NCBI RefSeq assembly: GCF_000196015.1 | Contig: NC_007974.2 | Location: forward strand, 2,108,001 to 2,172,000 | Source of the DNA: Cupriavidus metallidurans CH34 | GTDB lineage: Bacteria > Pseudomonadota > Gammaproteobacteria > Burkholderiales > Burkholderiaceae | Reading direction: 5' to 3' | Length of the DNA stretch: 64,000 bases | In this document: piece by piece, positions 17,238 through 24,780 of the stretch | Position numbering within the stretch: the first letter of the stretch is position 1 | Layout of the letters: each line of letters opens with the position of its first letter | The notes under the pieces: model-generated | Database searches by the model: none | What the model was told of the DNA's origin: nothing | The model's input: only the letters and a program-made list of their open reading frames with translations | Made by a program: the position numbers and the translations under genes

Positions 17238-18152
17238 CTACTTCGCCGCCTTCTTTTCCCCTTCGAGTTCCTCACGCGCCTTCGCCAGCGCCTTCGCCTG
17301 GTCAGACGAGATCTCGGGGTACTGGAGATTCAACTTCTCCACGGCCTCGACAACGGCCGCCGCGACGACAAGTCGCGTGAACCATTTCTTGTCGGCGGGC
17401 ACGACATACCATGGGGCCGCTTCGGTGGAAGTCGCGCGGATCGCCGCCTCGTAGGCCTGCATGTACTCGTCCCAGTGCCGGCGCTCGCGCACGTCGGAGG
17501 GAGAGAACTTCCAACTCTTGTTCGGTTTGTCAAGGCGCTTCAGGAATCGCCGTTTCTGTTCCTCGTACGACAGGTTCAGATAGAACTTGAGAATGATCAC
17601 GCCCTGCCGCGTGAGGTAGTCCTCGAAGCGCGCAATATCGGCCAGCCGCTCGTCCCAGATCTTGTCGGTAATGAGCGCCGGCGGGATCTTCTGCGCCTCC
17701 AGCAGGTGCCGGTGCACCCGCACCACGAGCACGTCCTCGTAGTAGGACCGATTAAAGATGCCAATGCGTCCGCGCTGGGGCACCTTCGCAAGGTATCGCC
17801 AGAGAAAATCGTGCGAGAGTTCTTCATGGGACGGCTGCTTGAACGAGAAGACATCGCACCCCTGCGGATTGACGCCAGACATGACGTGCTTGATCGTCCC
17901 GTCCTTGCCGGCCGCGTCCATGGCCTGGAACACCAGCAGCACCGACCAGGAGTCCTGCGCGTAGAGCACGTCCTGCTCTATCGCCAACCATTCCGATCCG
18001 TGCCGAAGCAGGTCCGCCGCCTCGCCCTTCTTCATCTCGAAGCCCAGCGTATCGGCAGGATCGAAGTCCGCCAGACGGAACTCCTCGCCCTGCGTGATGC
18101 GGAACGGATTGATATAGCTCCCCAGGGTGCCCAGTATCTCTTTGCGAGGCAT
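17238..18152 (-). CDS. ppk2: Polyphosphate kinase 2 family protein
   Basis: 304 residues from ATG 18152, chosen because GGAGGAG lies directly upstream; the frame to 18203 adds unconserved residues. PPK2 enzymes move phosphate between polyphosphate and nucleotides. Walker A is LLVFQAMDAAGKDGTIKHVM, the lid region NPQGCDVFSFKQPSHEELSHDFLWR, Walker B-like IGIFNRSYYEDVLVVRVH, and NKSWKFSPSDVRERRHWDEY closes the domain. A single-domain enzyme of about 300 residues fits the class I/III type, so it could phosphorylate NDP or NMP from polyphosphate. A hairpin with a U-run lies about 50 bases upstream (18207-18229). Confidence 0.93.
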   Translation of the reverse strand: MPRKEILGTLGSYINPFRITQGEEFRLADFDPADTLGFEMKKGEAADLLRHGSEWLAIEQDVLYAQDSWSVLLVFQAMDAAGKDGTIKHVMSGVNPQGCDVFSFKQPSHEELSHDFLWRYLAKVPQRGRIGIFNRSYYEDVLVVRVHRHLLEAQKIPPALITDKIWDERLADIARFEDYLTRQGVIILKFYLNLSYEEQKRRFLKRLDKPNKSWKFSPSDVRERRHWDEYMQAYEAAIRATSTEAAPWYVVPADKKWFTRLVVAAAVVEAVEKLNLQYPEISSDQAKALAKAREELEGEKKAAK

Positions 18153-18206
18153 TGCCAACTCCTCCCCAGCTTCGGTCGTCGGCAACGCACTGCCAACGAA
18201 CAAAAA

Positions 18207-18229
18207 AGCCCTGACGTTGCTCCAGGGCT
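18207..18229 (-). terminator. Intrinsic terminator or attenuator ahead of ppk2
   Basis: Read on the reverse strand, AGCCCTG and CAGGGCT form a 7-bp stem with a 9-base loop, followed at once by a run of T (plus-strand A run 18202-18207). It lies between 18230 and the ppk2 start at 18152. It either ends transcripts coming from the right or acts as a leader attenuator for ppk2. Confidence 0.6.
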
Positions 18230-18317
18230 CGATAGCCGCGACAAGCGAAGCGCGATGCGCTTGCTGCCGTCCCGACTCTAATTTGACTGTAGCAGGTCAC
18301 ACGGAAACCGGAAGCCC

Positions 18318-18464
18318 TATCTGTCACTTTTTGCCAGGGACGGCATTGCCAAGGTCAGCGGCCCGGTGCCAAGCAAGGTGCAGCACGATATCGCGCTGGA
18401 GACGATTCGCAGCGTGGATGGGGTTCGCTCGATTCACGACAGCTTGAAGGTGGCTGCACACTGA
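18318..18464 (+). pseudogene. Remnant of a BON-domain protein (C-terminal half)
   Basis: The plus-strand frame ending at TGA 18462-18464 encodes FARDGIAKVSGPVPSKVQ followed by ALETIRSVDGVRSIHDSLKV. This is the second half of a BON domain: a G-x-V-x-x-x-G-x-V strand, a helix, then x-V-x-G-V-x-x-V/I-x-D-x-L. There is no start codon or ribosome site; the frame closes upstream at 18279 and the sequence before about 18318 does not resemble BON. I read it as the surviving 3' end of a deleted gene. The flanking genes ppk2 and the 66-residue lipoprotein both point the other way. Confidence 0.6.
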
Positions 18465-18494
18465 GGATGCGCGAAAGCGACCGGCGATAAAACG

Positions 18495-18519
18495 GTCAGG
18501 CTCCGCAGACGAGCCTGAC
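18495..18519 (-). terminator. Intrinsic terminator of the small lipoprotein gene
   Basis: GTCAGGCTC (18495-18503) and GAGCCTGAC (18511-18519) form a perfect 9-bp stem with a 7-base loop. On the reverse strand it is followed by CGTTTTAT, giving a short U-run. It lies 6 bases past the lipoprotein stop. Confidence 0.7.
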
Positions 18520-18524
18520 GGCGG

Positions 18525-18725
18525 CTAGCACTGGCCCTTCTTGGCCTTGCCGGGCGGGCAGAAGGACTCGTTTCCGTACTGGTCGACACGGCAGTTACCC
18601 TTCTTCGCCTGCCCCGGCGGGCAGCCCGGACCGGCGGCGGAATCATCATAGGGGTACGGGCCGACAGCGCAACCCGTCAGCAATGCGGCACATGAGACGA
18701 CAGCCAGCAGCAGAGCCTTCATCAT
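18525..18725 (-). CDS. Small Cys-containing lipoprotein
   Basis: 66 residues from ATG 18725; a strong AGGAGGG site lies about 7 bases upstream. The signal MMKALLLAVVSCAALLTGCAVGP has lipobox LTGC. The mature part of about 47 residues holds two copies of a CPPGxAKKGxC motif (GCPPGQAKKGNC and FCPPGKAKKGQC), giving four Cys that probably pair as disulfides. I do not recognise a named function; short CPPGxAKKGxC lipoproteins occur in Burkholderiales. It has its own terminator and is divergent from the sigma-E-like promoter at 18776. Confidence 0.8.
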   Translation of the reverse strand: MMKALLLAVVSCAALLTGCAVGPYPYDDSAAGPGCPPGQAKKGNCRVDQYGNESFCPPGKAKKGQC

Positions 18726-18775
18726 TCTTTCCCTCCTGAAAATCAAAAAAAGGATACTACGGCACTCCGCGCGGG

Positions 18776-18803
18776 GGAACTTGAAGCTGGTAATCGCGTG
18801 TAA
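18776..18803 (+). promoter_or_regulatory. ECF (sigma-E-like) promoter of the DUF305-propeller-sigma operon
   Basis: GGAACTT at 18776-18782, a 15-bp spacer, then GTGTAA at 18798-18803. This is the ECF/RpoE-type promoter layout (GGAACTT-N15/16-GTCTAA) with one changed base in the -10. It lies about 110 bp upstream of the DUF305 gene, the first gene of an operon ending in an ECF sigma factor and its anti-sigma factor, so autoregulation is likely. Confidence 0.6.
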
Positions 18804-18914
18804 CGAGGTCAGAACCGTCGCAAAATAAATCCGCTGTGGGTGGAATAAGCACCCCCCTCCCCGCGTCTACCCGACAACGGCCCGCTCCGGGCCCATGGAA
18901 CGACGCGAGGAATC

Positions 18915-19373
18915 ATGGTCTCCTTCTATCGACTGCCCACACCACCAGCCATTGGTGCGGTGCTGCTCCTGCTGGCGGCGCTGACCGCTGCCGCACCCGC
19001 TCTTGCCGCCACCGCCACTGGCTCTGACGCCGAGCGGTTCGCGGCGGAGAACGAAGTGGCGATGACAAGAATGATGGACGGCATGTCGGTCCACCCCAGC
19101 GGCAATATCGACGAAGACTTCGCGGCGATGATGATCCCGCACCACCAAGGTGCCATCGACATGGCCATGGCAGAGCTGCGCTACGGCAAGAACGAGCAGC
19201 TCAGGCGCATCGCGCAGGAAATCATCGTCGATCAGATGCAGGAGATCGCCGCGATGCGGCTGGCGCTTGGACAGCCGCCTCCGCCGTCCGTGCCTGCGCC
19301 AACCCAGCCGGCGGCCTCCACACCGTCGCCGTCGCAGCCAGCTTCCCACGACCACTCCGCCCACGCGCACTGA
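18915..19373 (+). CDS. DUF305 family secreted protein
   Basis: 152 residues. A signal peptide (about 1-32, ending ALA) precedes a four-helix DUF305 domain with MTRMMDGMSV, the hallmark FAAMMIPHHQGAIDMAMAEL and EIIVDQMQEIAAMRLAL. The tail is Pro/Ser-rich and ends HDHSAHAH, a possible metal-binding end. DUF305 proteins are ferritin-like and in this group often accompany copper resistance; no copper gene is in view here. The stop codon is followed within 15 bp by the propeller gene. It is first in the operon behind the ECF promoter. Confidence 0.92.
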   Translation: MVSFYRLPTPPAIGAVLLLLAALTAAAPALAATATGSDAERFAAENEVAMTRMMDGMSVHPSGNIDEDFAAMMIPHHQGAIDMAMAELRYGKNEQLRRIAQEIIVDQMQEIAAMRLALGQPPPPSVPAPTQPAASTPSPSQPASHDHSAHAH

Positions 19374-19387
19374 TGCAAGGCCCGATC

Positions 19388-20875
19388 ATGAAACCTAGCC
19401 CCCTCCGACATGCCATTTCGCTTTCCCTCGCATGGATGCTCGGCGCCACCGGCATCGCCAGCGTTGCCCTTGCCGGCCAGGCCCCTGGACCATTGAATGC
19501 GCCGGACGTGCCCATCAGCCACCGGGACCGCGTCTACGCGGCCGAGCAGTTCTCGAACACCGTCTCCGTCACCGATCCGGCCGACAACCGGTTGCTCGGT
19601 GTCATCCGGCTGGGCGACCCCGCGCCCGGCAACCTGAGTCCGTTGTACCGGGGCCAACTGCTGGTTCACGGCATGGGCTTCTCGCCGGACCATCGCACGC
19701 TCGCGATCGTCTCCATCGGGTCCAACTCGGTGTCGTTCATCGATACGGCCACCAATGCCGTCAAGCATGTCACTTATGTGGGACGCTCGCCGCATGAGGC
19801 GTTCTACACGCCGAATGGCAAGGAAGTTTGGATCACCGTGCGCGGCGAAAACTACATTGCGGTTCTCGACGCCGCGACGTTCGCGGAGACCGCCCGCATC
19901 AAGGTTGCCGACGGCCCGGGCATGCAGATCTTTTCGCCGGACGGCAAGTACGGCTACGTCTGCTCGTCGTTCAATCCGGAAACGGCGGTTGTGAGCGTGG
20001 CCGACCACAAGATCGTGGGCCGCGTGAAGCAGGAAAGTCCGTTCTGCCCGAACATCGCGGCCACACCGGATGGCAAACAGGTCTGGTTCACGCTGAAAGA
20101 CATCGGCAAGACGCAGGTGTTCGAAGCGCAGCCTCCGTTCCGCCCGATCAGGACAATCGAGACGGGCCCGATCACCAATCACGTCAACTTCGCGCACACG
20201 GCGGCGGGCACGCTTGCCTATGTCACGATCGGCGGCCTGAACCAGGTCAAGGTATTCCGCACCGACGACTTCTCCCCGGTGGCCACCATTCCCGTGGGCA
20301 GCCTGCCTCACGGTGTCTGGCCGTCGGGCGATGGGAGCCGGATTTACGTCGGATTGGAGAATGCGGACAAGCTGGCCGTCATCGATACCGCCACGAACCA
20401 GGTCGTCGCCAACGTGCCGGTAGGTCAGGCGCCGCAGGCGATTGCCTACGTGCCGAATGCGGTACCCGATGGCGATGGCACACAAGGACTGCAATCGCCG
20501 GGTCTGGCTGGCCAGAGCACGCAGTTGAAGTTGTTGCATCTCGAGAACGGCAAGCCGGTGGTCACAGACAACGCACCTACCAGCGTGACGCTGTTCGACC
20601 AGGGCGTGCTGCAGGTCCTTCAGGCCTCGGCAACGGGGCTGCAACCGAAGCATGCGTACGTGCTGGCGCTGGCCAGCCATGCGGACGGCACCGGGTCGCT
20701 GGAGCCGCTGGCCTCGTTCATGACGAATCCCGCCGGCTCGGCTATTGTCAATGCAATCGGCCCCATCCGGCAGATCGTGCAGGACAACGCCACTGTGGAG
20801 GGACGACGCTATCTCGTCATCGCCCCGTCGGAAAACGGCAAACCCGCCGCACCCGTTCAGGTGCAGGCGCTCTAG
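19388..20875 (+). CDS. Secreted YncE-like beta-propeller protein
   Basis: 495 residues from ATG 19388 (MKPSPLRHAISLSLAWMLG). A signal peptide ends near residue 30 (ALA). YVTN/cytochrome-d1-type propeller blades follow: VYAAEQFSNTVSVTDPADNRLLGVIRLG, SVSFIDTATNAVKHVTYVG, YIAVLDAATFAETARIKV, KLAVIDTATNQVVANVPVG. About 100 C-terminal residues form a separate domain. No haem motif (CxxCH) is present, so it is not a cytochrome. It is co-transcribed with the DUF305 and sigma genes and may be a periplasmic partner of the stress response (inference). Confidence 0.88.
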   Translation: MKPSPLRHAISLSLAWMLGATGIASVALAGQAPGPLNAPDVPISHRDRVYAAEQFSNTVSVTDPADNRLLGVIRLGDPAPGNLSPLYRGQLLVHGMGFSPDHRTLAIVSIGSNSVSFIDTATNAVKHVTYVGRSPHEAFYTPNGKEVWITVRGENYIAVLDAATFAETARIKVADGPGMQIFSPDGKYGYVCSSFNPETAVVSVADHKIVGRVKQESPFCPNIAATPDGKQVWFTLKDIGKTQVFEAQPPFRPIRTIETGPITNHVNFAHTAAGTLAYVTIGGLNQVKVFRTDDFSPVATIPVGSLPHGVWPSGDGSRIYVGLENADKLAVIDTATNQVVANVPVGQAPQAIAYVPNAVPDGDGTQGLQSPGLAGQSTQLKLLHLENGKPVVTDNAPTSVTLFDQGVLQVLQASATGLQPKHAYVLALASHADGTGSLEPLASFMTNPAGSAIVNAIGPIRQIVQDNATVEGRRYLVIAPSENGKPAAPVQVQAL

Positions 20876-20920
20876 CCCGCGTGCGATCATGCTGCCACCC
20901 CTGACGGAGACACCGCTGCC

Positions 20921-21448
20921 GTGAAGGACTTGCTGCAACAGGTCGAACCGATGATTCCGGCGTTGCGCCGCTATGCCCGCGCGCTATTGCGCGAGCAGGC
21001 GGCCGCGGACGATCTCGTGCAGGACTGCCTGGAAAAGGTCATCACGTACTGGGACAGCCGCCGCAACCGCGCAGACACCCGTAGTTGGGTATTCGCCATC
21101 CTGCATAACCTTGCGATGACGGCCCTGCGCCGTCATGCAAGCGCGCAAGGGTTGCACGTGGCGATCGACGACGTGGCGGAGTCCCTCATGACCGTGCCGC
21201 CGGCCCAGGAAGACGCACTGCGTTATCGGGACCTGCTGAGCGCGGTCGATGCCCTTCCCGCCGAACAGCGCAGTGTGCTCCTGCTGGTCTCGGTGGAGGA
21301 GATGTCGTACGCCGAGACCGCACGCATTCTTGAGATTCCCGTCGGCACCGTGATGTCGCGCCTGTCTCGCGCGCGGGAAAAACTACTGAGGCAGATGGAA
21401 CCCGGCCTGAAGGCGGCCCCGACATCCGGACTGCGGAGGGTCAAATGA
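20921..21448 (+). CDS. ECF RNA polymerase sigma factor
   Basis: 175 residues from a GTG start. Region 2 reads IPALRRYARALLREQAAADDLVQDCLEKVITYW with the conserved core-binding DDLVQD; region 4 reads LPAEQRSVLLLVSVEEMSYAETARILEIPVGTVMSRLSRAREKL. It directs polymerase to GGAAC-type promoters. The anti-sigma gene overlaps its stop by 4 bases (ATGA). The GGAACTT promoter at 18776 upstream of the operon suggests positive autoregulation. Confidence 0.95.
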   Translation: MKDLLQQVEPMIPALRRYARALLREQAAADDLVQDCLEKVITYWDSRRNRADTRSWVFAILHNLAMTALRRHASAQGLHVAIDDVAESLMTVPPAQEDALRYRDLLSAVDALPAEQRSVLLLVSVEEMSYAETARILEIPVGTVMSRLSRAREKLLRQMEPGLKAAPTSGLRRVK

Positions 21449-22260
21449 ACGAGCATCGACCGATACAGGAAGAGGAACTGCTGGCCTACGTCGACCACGC
21501 GCTCGACACCACGCGCCTGCGCGAGATCGAGGCGTACCTGCAGCAGCATCCCGACGTCGCGACCCGCGTCGAGGGCTACATGGCGCAGCGCGATCAACTG
21601 CGCGCCGCGCTCGCCCCGATCGCAGACGAACCGGTTCCGCCAGAACTGAACCTGCGGCACATGCTGACGGCTCGACGCGCCCGCGCCAGCCATCCGTGGC
21701 GGCTGGCGGCTTCTGTCTTCGTCGCCATGTGCCTTGGTGGCATCGGCGGCTGGATGGGACGCGGCGCGACCGAGCCGCCCACCGGCGGCATTGCCGCACT
21801 GGCGCGCGAAGCCACGGCGAGCTTCCAGGTATTTGCCGCCGACCCGATACGTCCCGTCGAAATGGGGGCCGCTGACAGCAACGACCTGGTGAACTGGGTC
21901 TCCTCGCGGCTGCGTCGCCCGATTGCCGTGCCGGACCTCGGCAAGGCAGGCTATCGCTACATCGGCGGGCGTCTCGTCGCCACCGAGCATGGTCCCGCCG
22001 GCCTCTTCATGTACGAGGACGGCCACGGCACGCGCCTGGCGATGCTGGTACGCCCGATGGCAATCGAAGGCGACACACCGATGAAGGCACACGTACAGGC
22101 CGGCGTGGCGGGATACTCATGGGCCAATCAGGGCCTTGGATACAGCCTGGTGGCGTCGGCGTCCACCAGCGGCCTCCACCCACTGGCCGACGAGATGCGC
22201 CGGCAGATCAATGGACGGGACGGGTCGGTAGACGCCGGCAGCAAACATCCCTCTCTGTAG
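21445..22260 (+). CDS. Transmembrane anti-sigma factor
   Basis: 271 residues. The N-terminal cytosolic part (PIQEEELLAYVDHALDTTRLREIEAYLQQHPDVATRVEGYMAQ) has the shape of an anti-sigma domain but lacks the HxxxCxxC zinc motif. One membrane helix lies at about 87-107 (LAASVFVAMCLGGIGGWMG). The periplasmic C-terminal domain ends in a GYSWANQGLGYSLVAS region typical of proteobacterial ECF anti-sigma factors. It is coupled to the sigma gene by a 4-base overlap. Without zinc cysteines, release is more likely by proteolysis or a periplasmic signal than by thiol oxidation. Confidence 0.88.
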   Translation: MNEHRPIQEEELLAYVDHALDTTRLREIEAYLQQHPDVATRVEGYMAQRDQLRAALAPIADEPVPPELNLRHMLTARRARASHPWRLAASVFVAMCLGGIGGWMGRGATEPPTGGIAALAREATASFQVFAADPIRPVEMGAADSNDLVNWVSSRLRRPIAVPDLGKAGYRYIGGRLVATEHGPAGLFMYEDGHGTRLAMLVRPMAIEGDTPMKAHVQAGVAGYSWANQGLGYSLVASASTSGLHPLADEMRRQINGRDGSVDAGSKHPSL

Positions 22261-22726
22261 GGAACGGCACCACCAACTGCCGCTTGCCCCAAGGGCAATG
22301 CCTTTGCCCGTCACCCCAATGGCGTGCGGTCGATGCGCCATCAATACTGTTCACCGGGGCACCGGGTTGGGAGGATCAAGAACTGCGAACGGATCCACGC
22401 AATCCGGCAGCACGACCGGTTGCGCACTTCACGGACAAGACTCGGCCGAACGACCCGCTTGCCACGTAACACCCAAAATCTACAACGACAGGAACGGCAT
22501 TCTCAGATACGTATTCCATCGAGAACTGCTGGGCAAATCTAAAGCAAATATTTCATGTCGAGGCGCATCCTGCACCCAAAAAACTAACTTCTGACACTCA
22601 GGAAGTTCACTCAGAATTCTGTGCAGTCAGGCTCGTATTTGTCGGGATACACGGGTCTGCACACTTGGCCAACGCCCCCATAACCAGGCCGGCACAAATT
22701 CGATTGGGACAATCAAAGAGGAAAAC
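22261..22726 (+). other. Gene-free leader region of the first alkylsulfatase
   Basis: No convincing coding sequence. The only symmetry seen is CAGAATTCTG at 22612-22621, a 10-bp palindrome about 105 bp before the gene start that could be an operator but may be chance. The region becomes more AT-rich from about 22480, which fits a promoter for the alkylsulfatase. Ribosome site GAGG lies just before ATG 22727. Confidence 0.4.
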
Positions 22727-24709
22727 ATGAAGAACAGCCGATTTCGCGCGAGCGTCGTGACGCTCGTCTCCGCCGCGGTGCTCTCCCAGTTCGGCGCGGC
22801 CTATGCCCAGGACGCGCGGAAGGACGCCACTAGCGCGACAAAGGCCGCCAACCAGAAGCTCCTCAGCGAATTGCCTTTCTCGGATCGTTCCGATTTCGAT
22901 GACGCGCACCGCGGCTTTGTCGCACCACTGCCGAACACGGTGATCAAGGGGTCGTCGGGTAACGCCATCTGGAACCCGAACCAGTACGCCTTTATCAAGG
23001 AAGGTTCCCAGGCACCGGGCACGGTCAACCCGAGCCTCTGGCGTCAGGCTCAACTGATCAACATCAGCGGCCTGTTCCAGGTGACCGATGGCATCTATCA
23101 GGTTCGGAATCAGGACCTGTCGAACATGACCATCATCGAGGGCAAGGAAGGCATCACGGTGGTCGACCCCCTCGTCTCGGAAGAAACAGCCAAGGTCGCA
23201 ATCGATCTCTACTATGCCAATCGTGGCCGCAAGCCCGTGAAGGCGGTGATCTACACACACAGCCACGTTGACCACTATGGCGGCGTGCGTGGCGTGATCA
23301 GCCAGGACGACGTCACCTCCGGGAAGGTCAAGATCTACGCGCCTGAGGGCTTCCTGGAAGCCGCGGTGGCGGAGAACGTGATGGCCGGCAATGCCATGAG
23401 CCGCCGCGCCAGCTACATGTACGGCAATCTGCTGCCCGCCGATGAAAAGGGCCAGGTCGGCGCCGGTCTCGGCACCACGACCTCGGCCGGCACCGTCACG
23501 CTGTTGTCTCCGACGGACACGATCACCAAGACCGGTGAAAAGCGCGTCATCGACGGCCTGACCTACGAGTTCCTGATGGCTCCTGGCTCGGAAGCTCCGG
23601 CCGAGATGCTGTGGTACATCGAGGAAAAGCGCGCGATCTCCGCAGCCGAGGATTGCACACACACGCTGCACAACACGTATTCGCTGCGCGGCGCCAAGAT
23701 CCGCGAGCCGCTGCCCTGGTCGAAGTACCTGAATCAGGCGCTGACCATGTGGGGCGCCAAGGCAGATGTCATGTTCGCCCAGCACCACTGGCCGAGTTTC
23801 GGCCAGAAGAACGTGGTACACCTGCTGCGCCAGCAGCGCGACCTGTATCGCTACATCAATGACGAGACGCTGCGCCTGGCCAACCAGGGCGAGACGATGG
23901 TCGAGATCGCGGACAAGTTCAAGCTGCCGCCCGATCTCGCCAACATGTGGGCCAACCGTGGCTACTACGGCTCAGTCAGCCACGACGTGAAGGCTACCTA
24001 CGTCCTTTACCTCGGCTGGTTCAATGGCAACCCCGCCACGCTGGACGAACTGACGCCGGTGGAAGCCAGCAAGCGCTACGTCGAGTTCATGGGCGGCGCC
24101 AATGCCGTGCTGTCGAAGGCCAAGCAGGCGTACGACAAGGGTGAGTATCGCTGGGTGGCCCAGGTGGTCAATCACGTGGTGTTTGCCGACCCGTCGAACA
24201 AGGCGGCCAAGAACCTCCAGGCCGACGCGCTCGAGCAACTGGGCTACCAGGCCGAATCCGGCCCGTGGCGCAACTTCTACCTGACCGGTGCCAAGGAATT
24301 GCGCGAAGGCGTGAAGAAGCTGCCCACGCCGAACACCGCGAGCGGCGATACGGTGAAGGCCATGACGCCGGAGATGTTCTTCGACTATCTCAGCGTTCGC
24401 GTGAACCGCGCCAAGGCGGCCAATGCGAAGATCGCGCTGAATGTCGACTTCGGCAAGGAAGGCGGCAAGTATCTGCTCGAACTTGAGAACGGCGTGCTCA
24501 ACCACACGGCAGGCGTTGAATCCGCAAACGCTGATGCCTCCGTGGCAATGTCACGCGACACGCTGAACGGCATCATCCTGCAACAGACGAAGCTGGCCGA
24601 CGCGATCAAGAACGGATCGGCGAAGGTCACTGGCAATCAGGCCAAGCTCGACGAACTGGTGAGCTACCTCGACAACTTCGAGTTCTGGTTCAATATCGTC
24701 ACGCCGTAA
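22727..24709 (+). CDS. sdsA: Secreted alkylsulfatase (SdsA1/YjcS family)
   Basis: 660 residues. A signal peptide ends near 28 (AYA). The metallo-beta-lactamase domain carries the dinuclear zinc motif THSHVDHYGG (His178, His180, Asp182, His183), preceded by NMTIIEGKEGITVVDPLVS and followed by AEDCTHTLHNTY. A helical dimerisation domain (about 390-520) and an SCP2-like C-terminal domain complete the SdsA1 architecture. It hydrolyses primary alkyl sulfates such as SDS to alcohol plus sulfate. It stands alone with a strong terminator after it. A paralogue of almost the same length (662 aa) is at 50500. Confidence 0.93.
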   Translation: MKNSRFRASVVTLVSAAVLSQFGAAYAQDARKDATSATKAANQKLLSELPFSDRSDFDDAHRGFVAPLPNTVIKGSSGNAIWNPNQYAFIKEGSQAPGTVNPSLWRQAQLINISGLFQVTDGIYQVRNQDLSNMTIIEGKEGITVVDPLVSEETAKVAIDLYYANRGRKPVKAVIYTHSHVDHYGGVRGVISQDDVTSGKVKIYAPEGFLEAAVAENVMAGNAMSRRASYMYGNLLPADEKGQVGAGLGTTTSAGTVTLLSPTDTITKTGEKRVIDGLTYEFLMAPGSEAPAEMLWYIEEKRAISAAEDCTHTLHNTYSLRGAKIREPLPWSKYLNQALTMWGAKADVMFAQHHWPSFGQKNVVHLLRQQRDLYRYINDETLRLANQGETMVEIADKFKLPPDLANMWANRGYYGSVSHDVKATYVLYLGWFNGNPATLDELTPVEASKRYVEFMGGANAVLSKAKQAYDKGEYRWVAQVVNHVVFADPSNKAAKNLQADALEQLGYQAESGPWRNFYLTGAKELREGVKKLPTPNTASGDTVKAMTPEMFFDYLSVRVNRAKAANAKIALNVDFGKEGGKYLLELENGVLNHTAGVESANADASVAMSRDTLNGIILQQTKLADAIKNGSAKVTGNQAKLDELVSYLDNFEFWFNIVTP

Positions 24710-24714
24710 TGCAA

Positions 24715-24753
24715 AAAAGGCCCCGGCGCTTGCCTAAAGCGCCGGGGCCTTTT
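24715..24753. terminator. Bidirectional intrinsic terminator
   Basis: A perfect 17-bp stem (arms 24715-24731 and 24737-24753, core GGCCCCGGCGC) with loop GCCTA has A-runs and T-runs on both sides. It can end transcription from the alkylsulfatase on the plus strand and from the DUF2252 gene on the minus strand. Confidence 0.92.
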
Positions 24754-24780
24754 GCCGCGCGTTAGTCTCAAACGCGGCGG

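Noticed and set aside
19232..20938. A 568-codon reverse frame opposite the beta-propeller gene
   Set aside because: It is a shadow of a high-GC gene; the sense frame has a signal peptide and propeller blades and fits the operon.
22298..22594. A 98-codon forward frame in the leader of the first alkylsulfatase
   Set aside because: Composition changes along it and it lacks a ribosome site and any recognisable motif. More likely a leader or promoter region.
22591..22630. CTGAC...GTCAG around the EcoRI-like palindrome as a larger operator
   Set aside because: The outer and inner symmetries do not share a centre, so they do not form one site.
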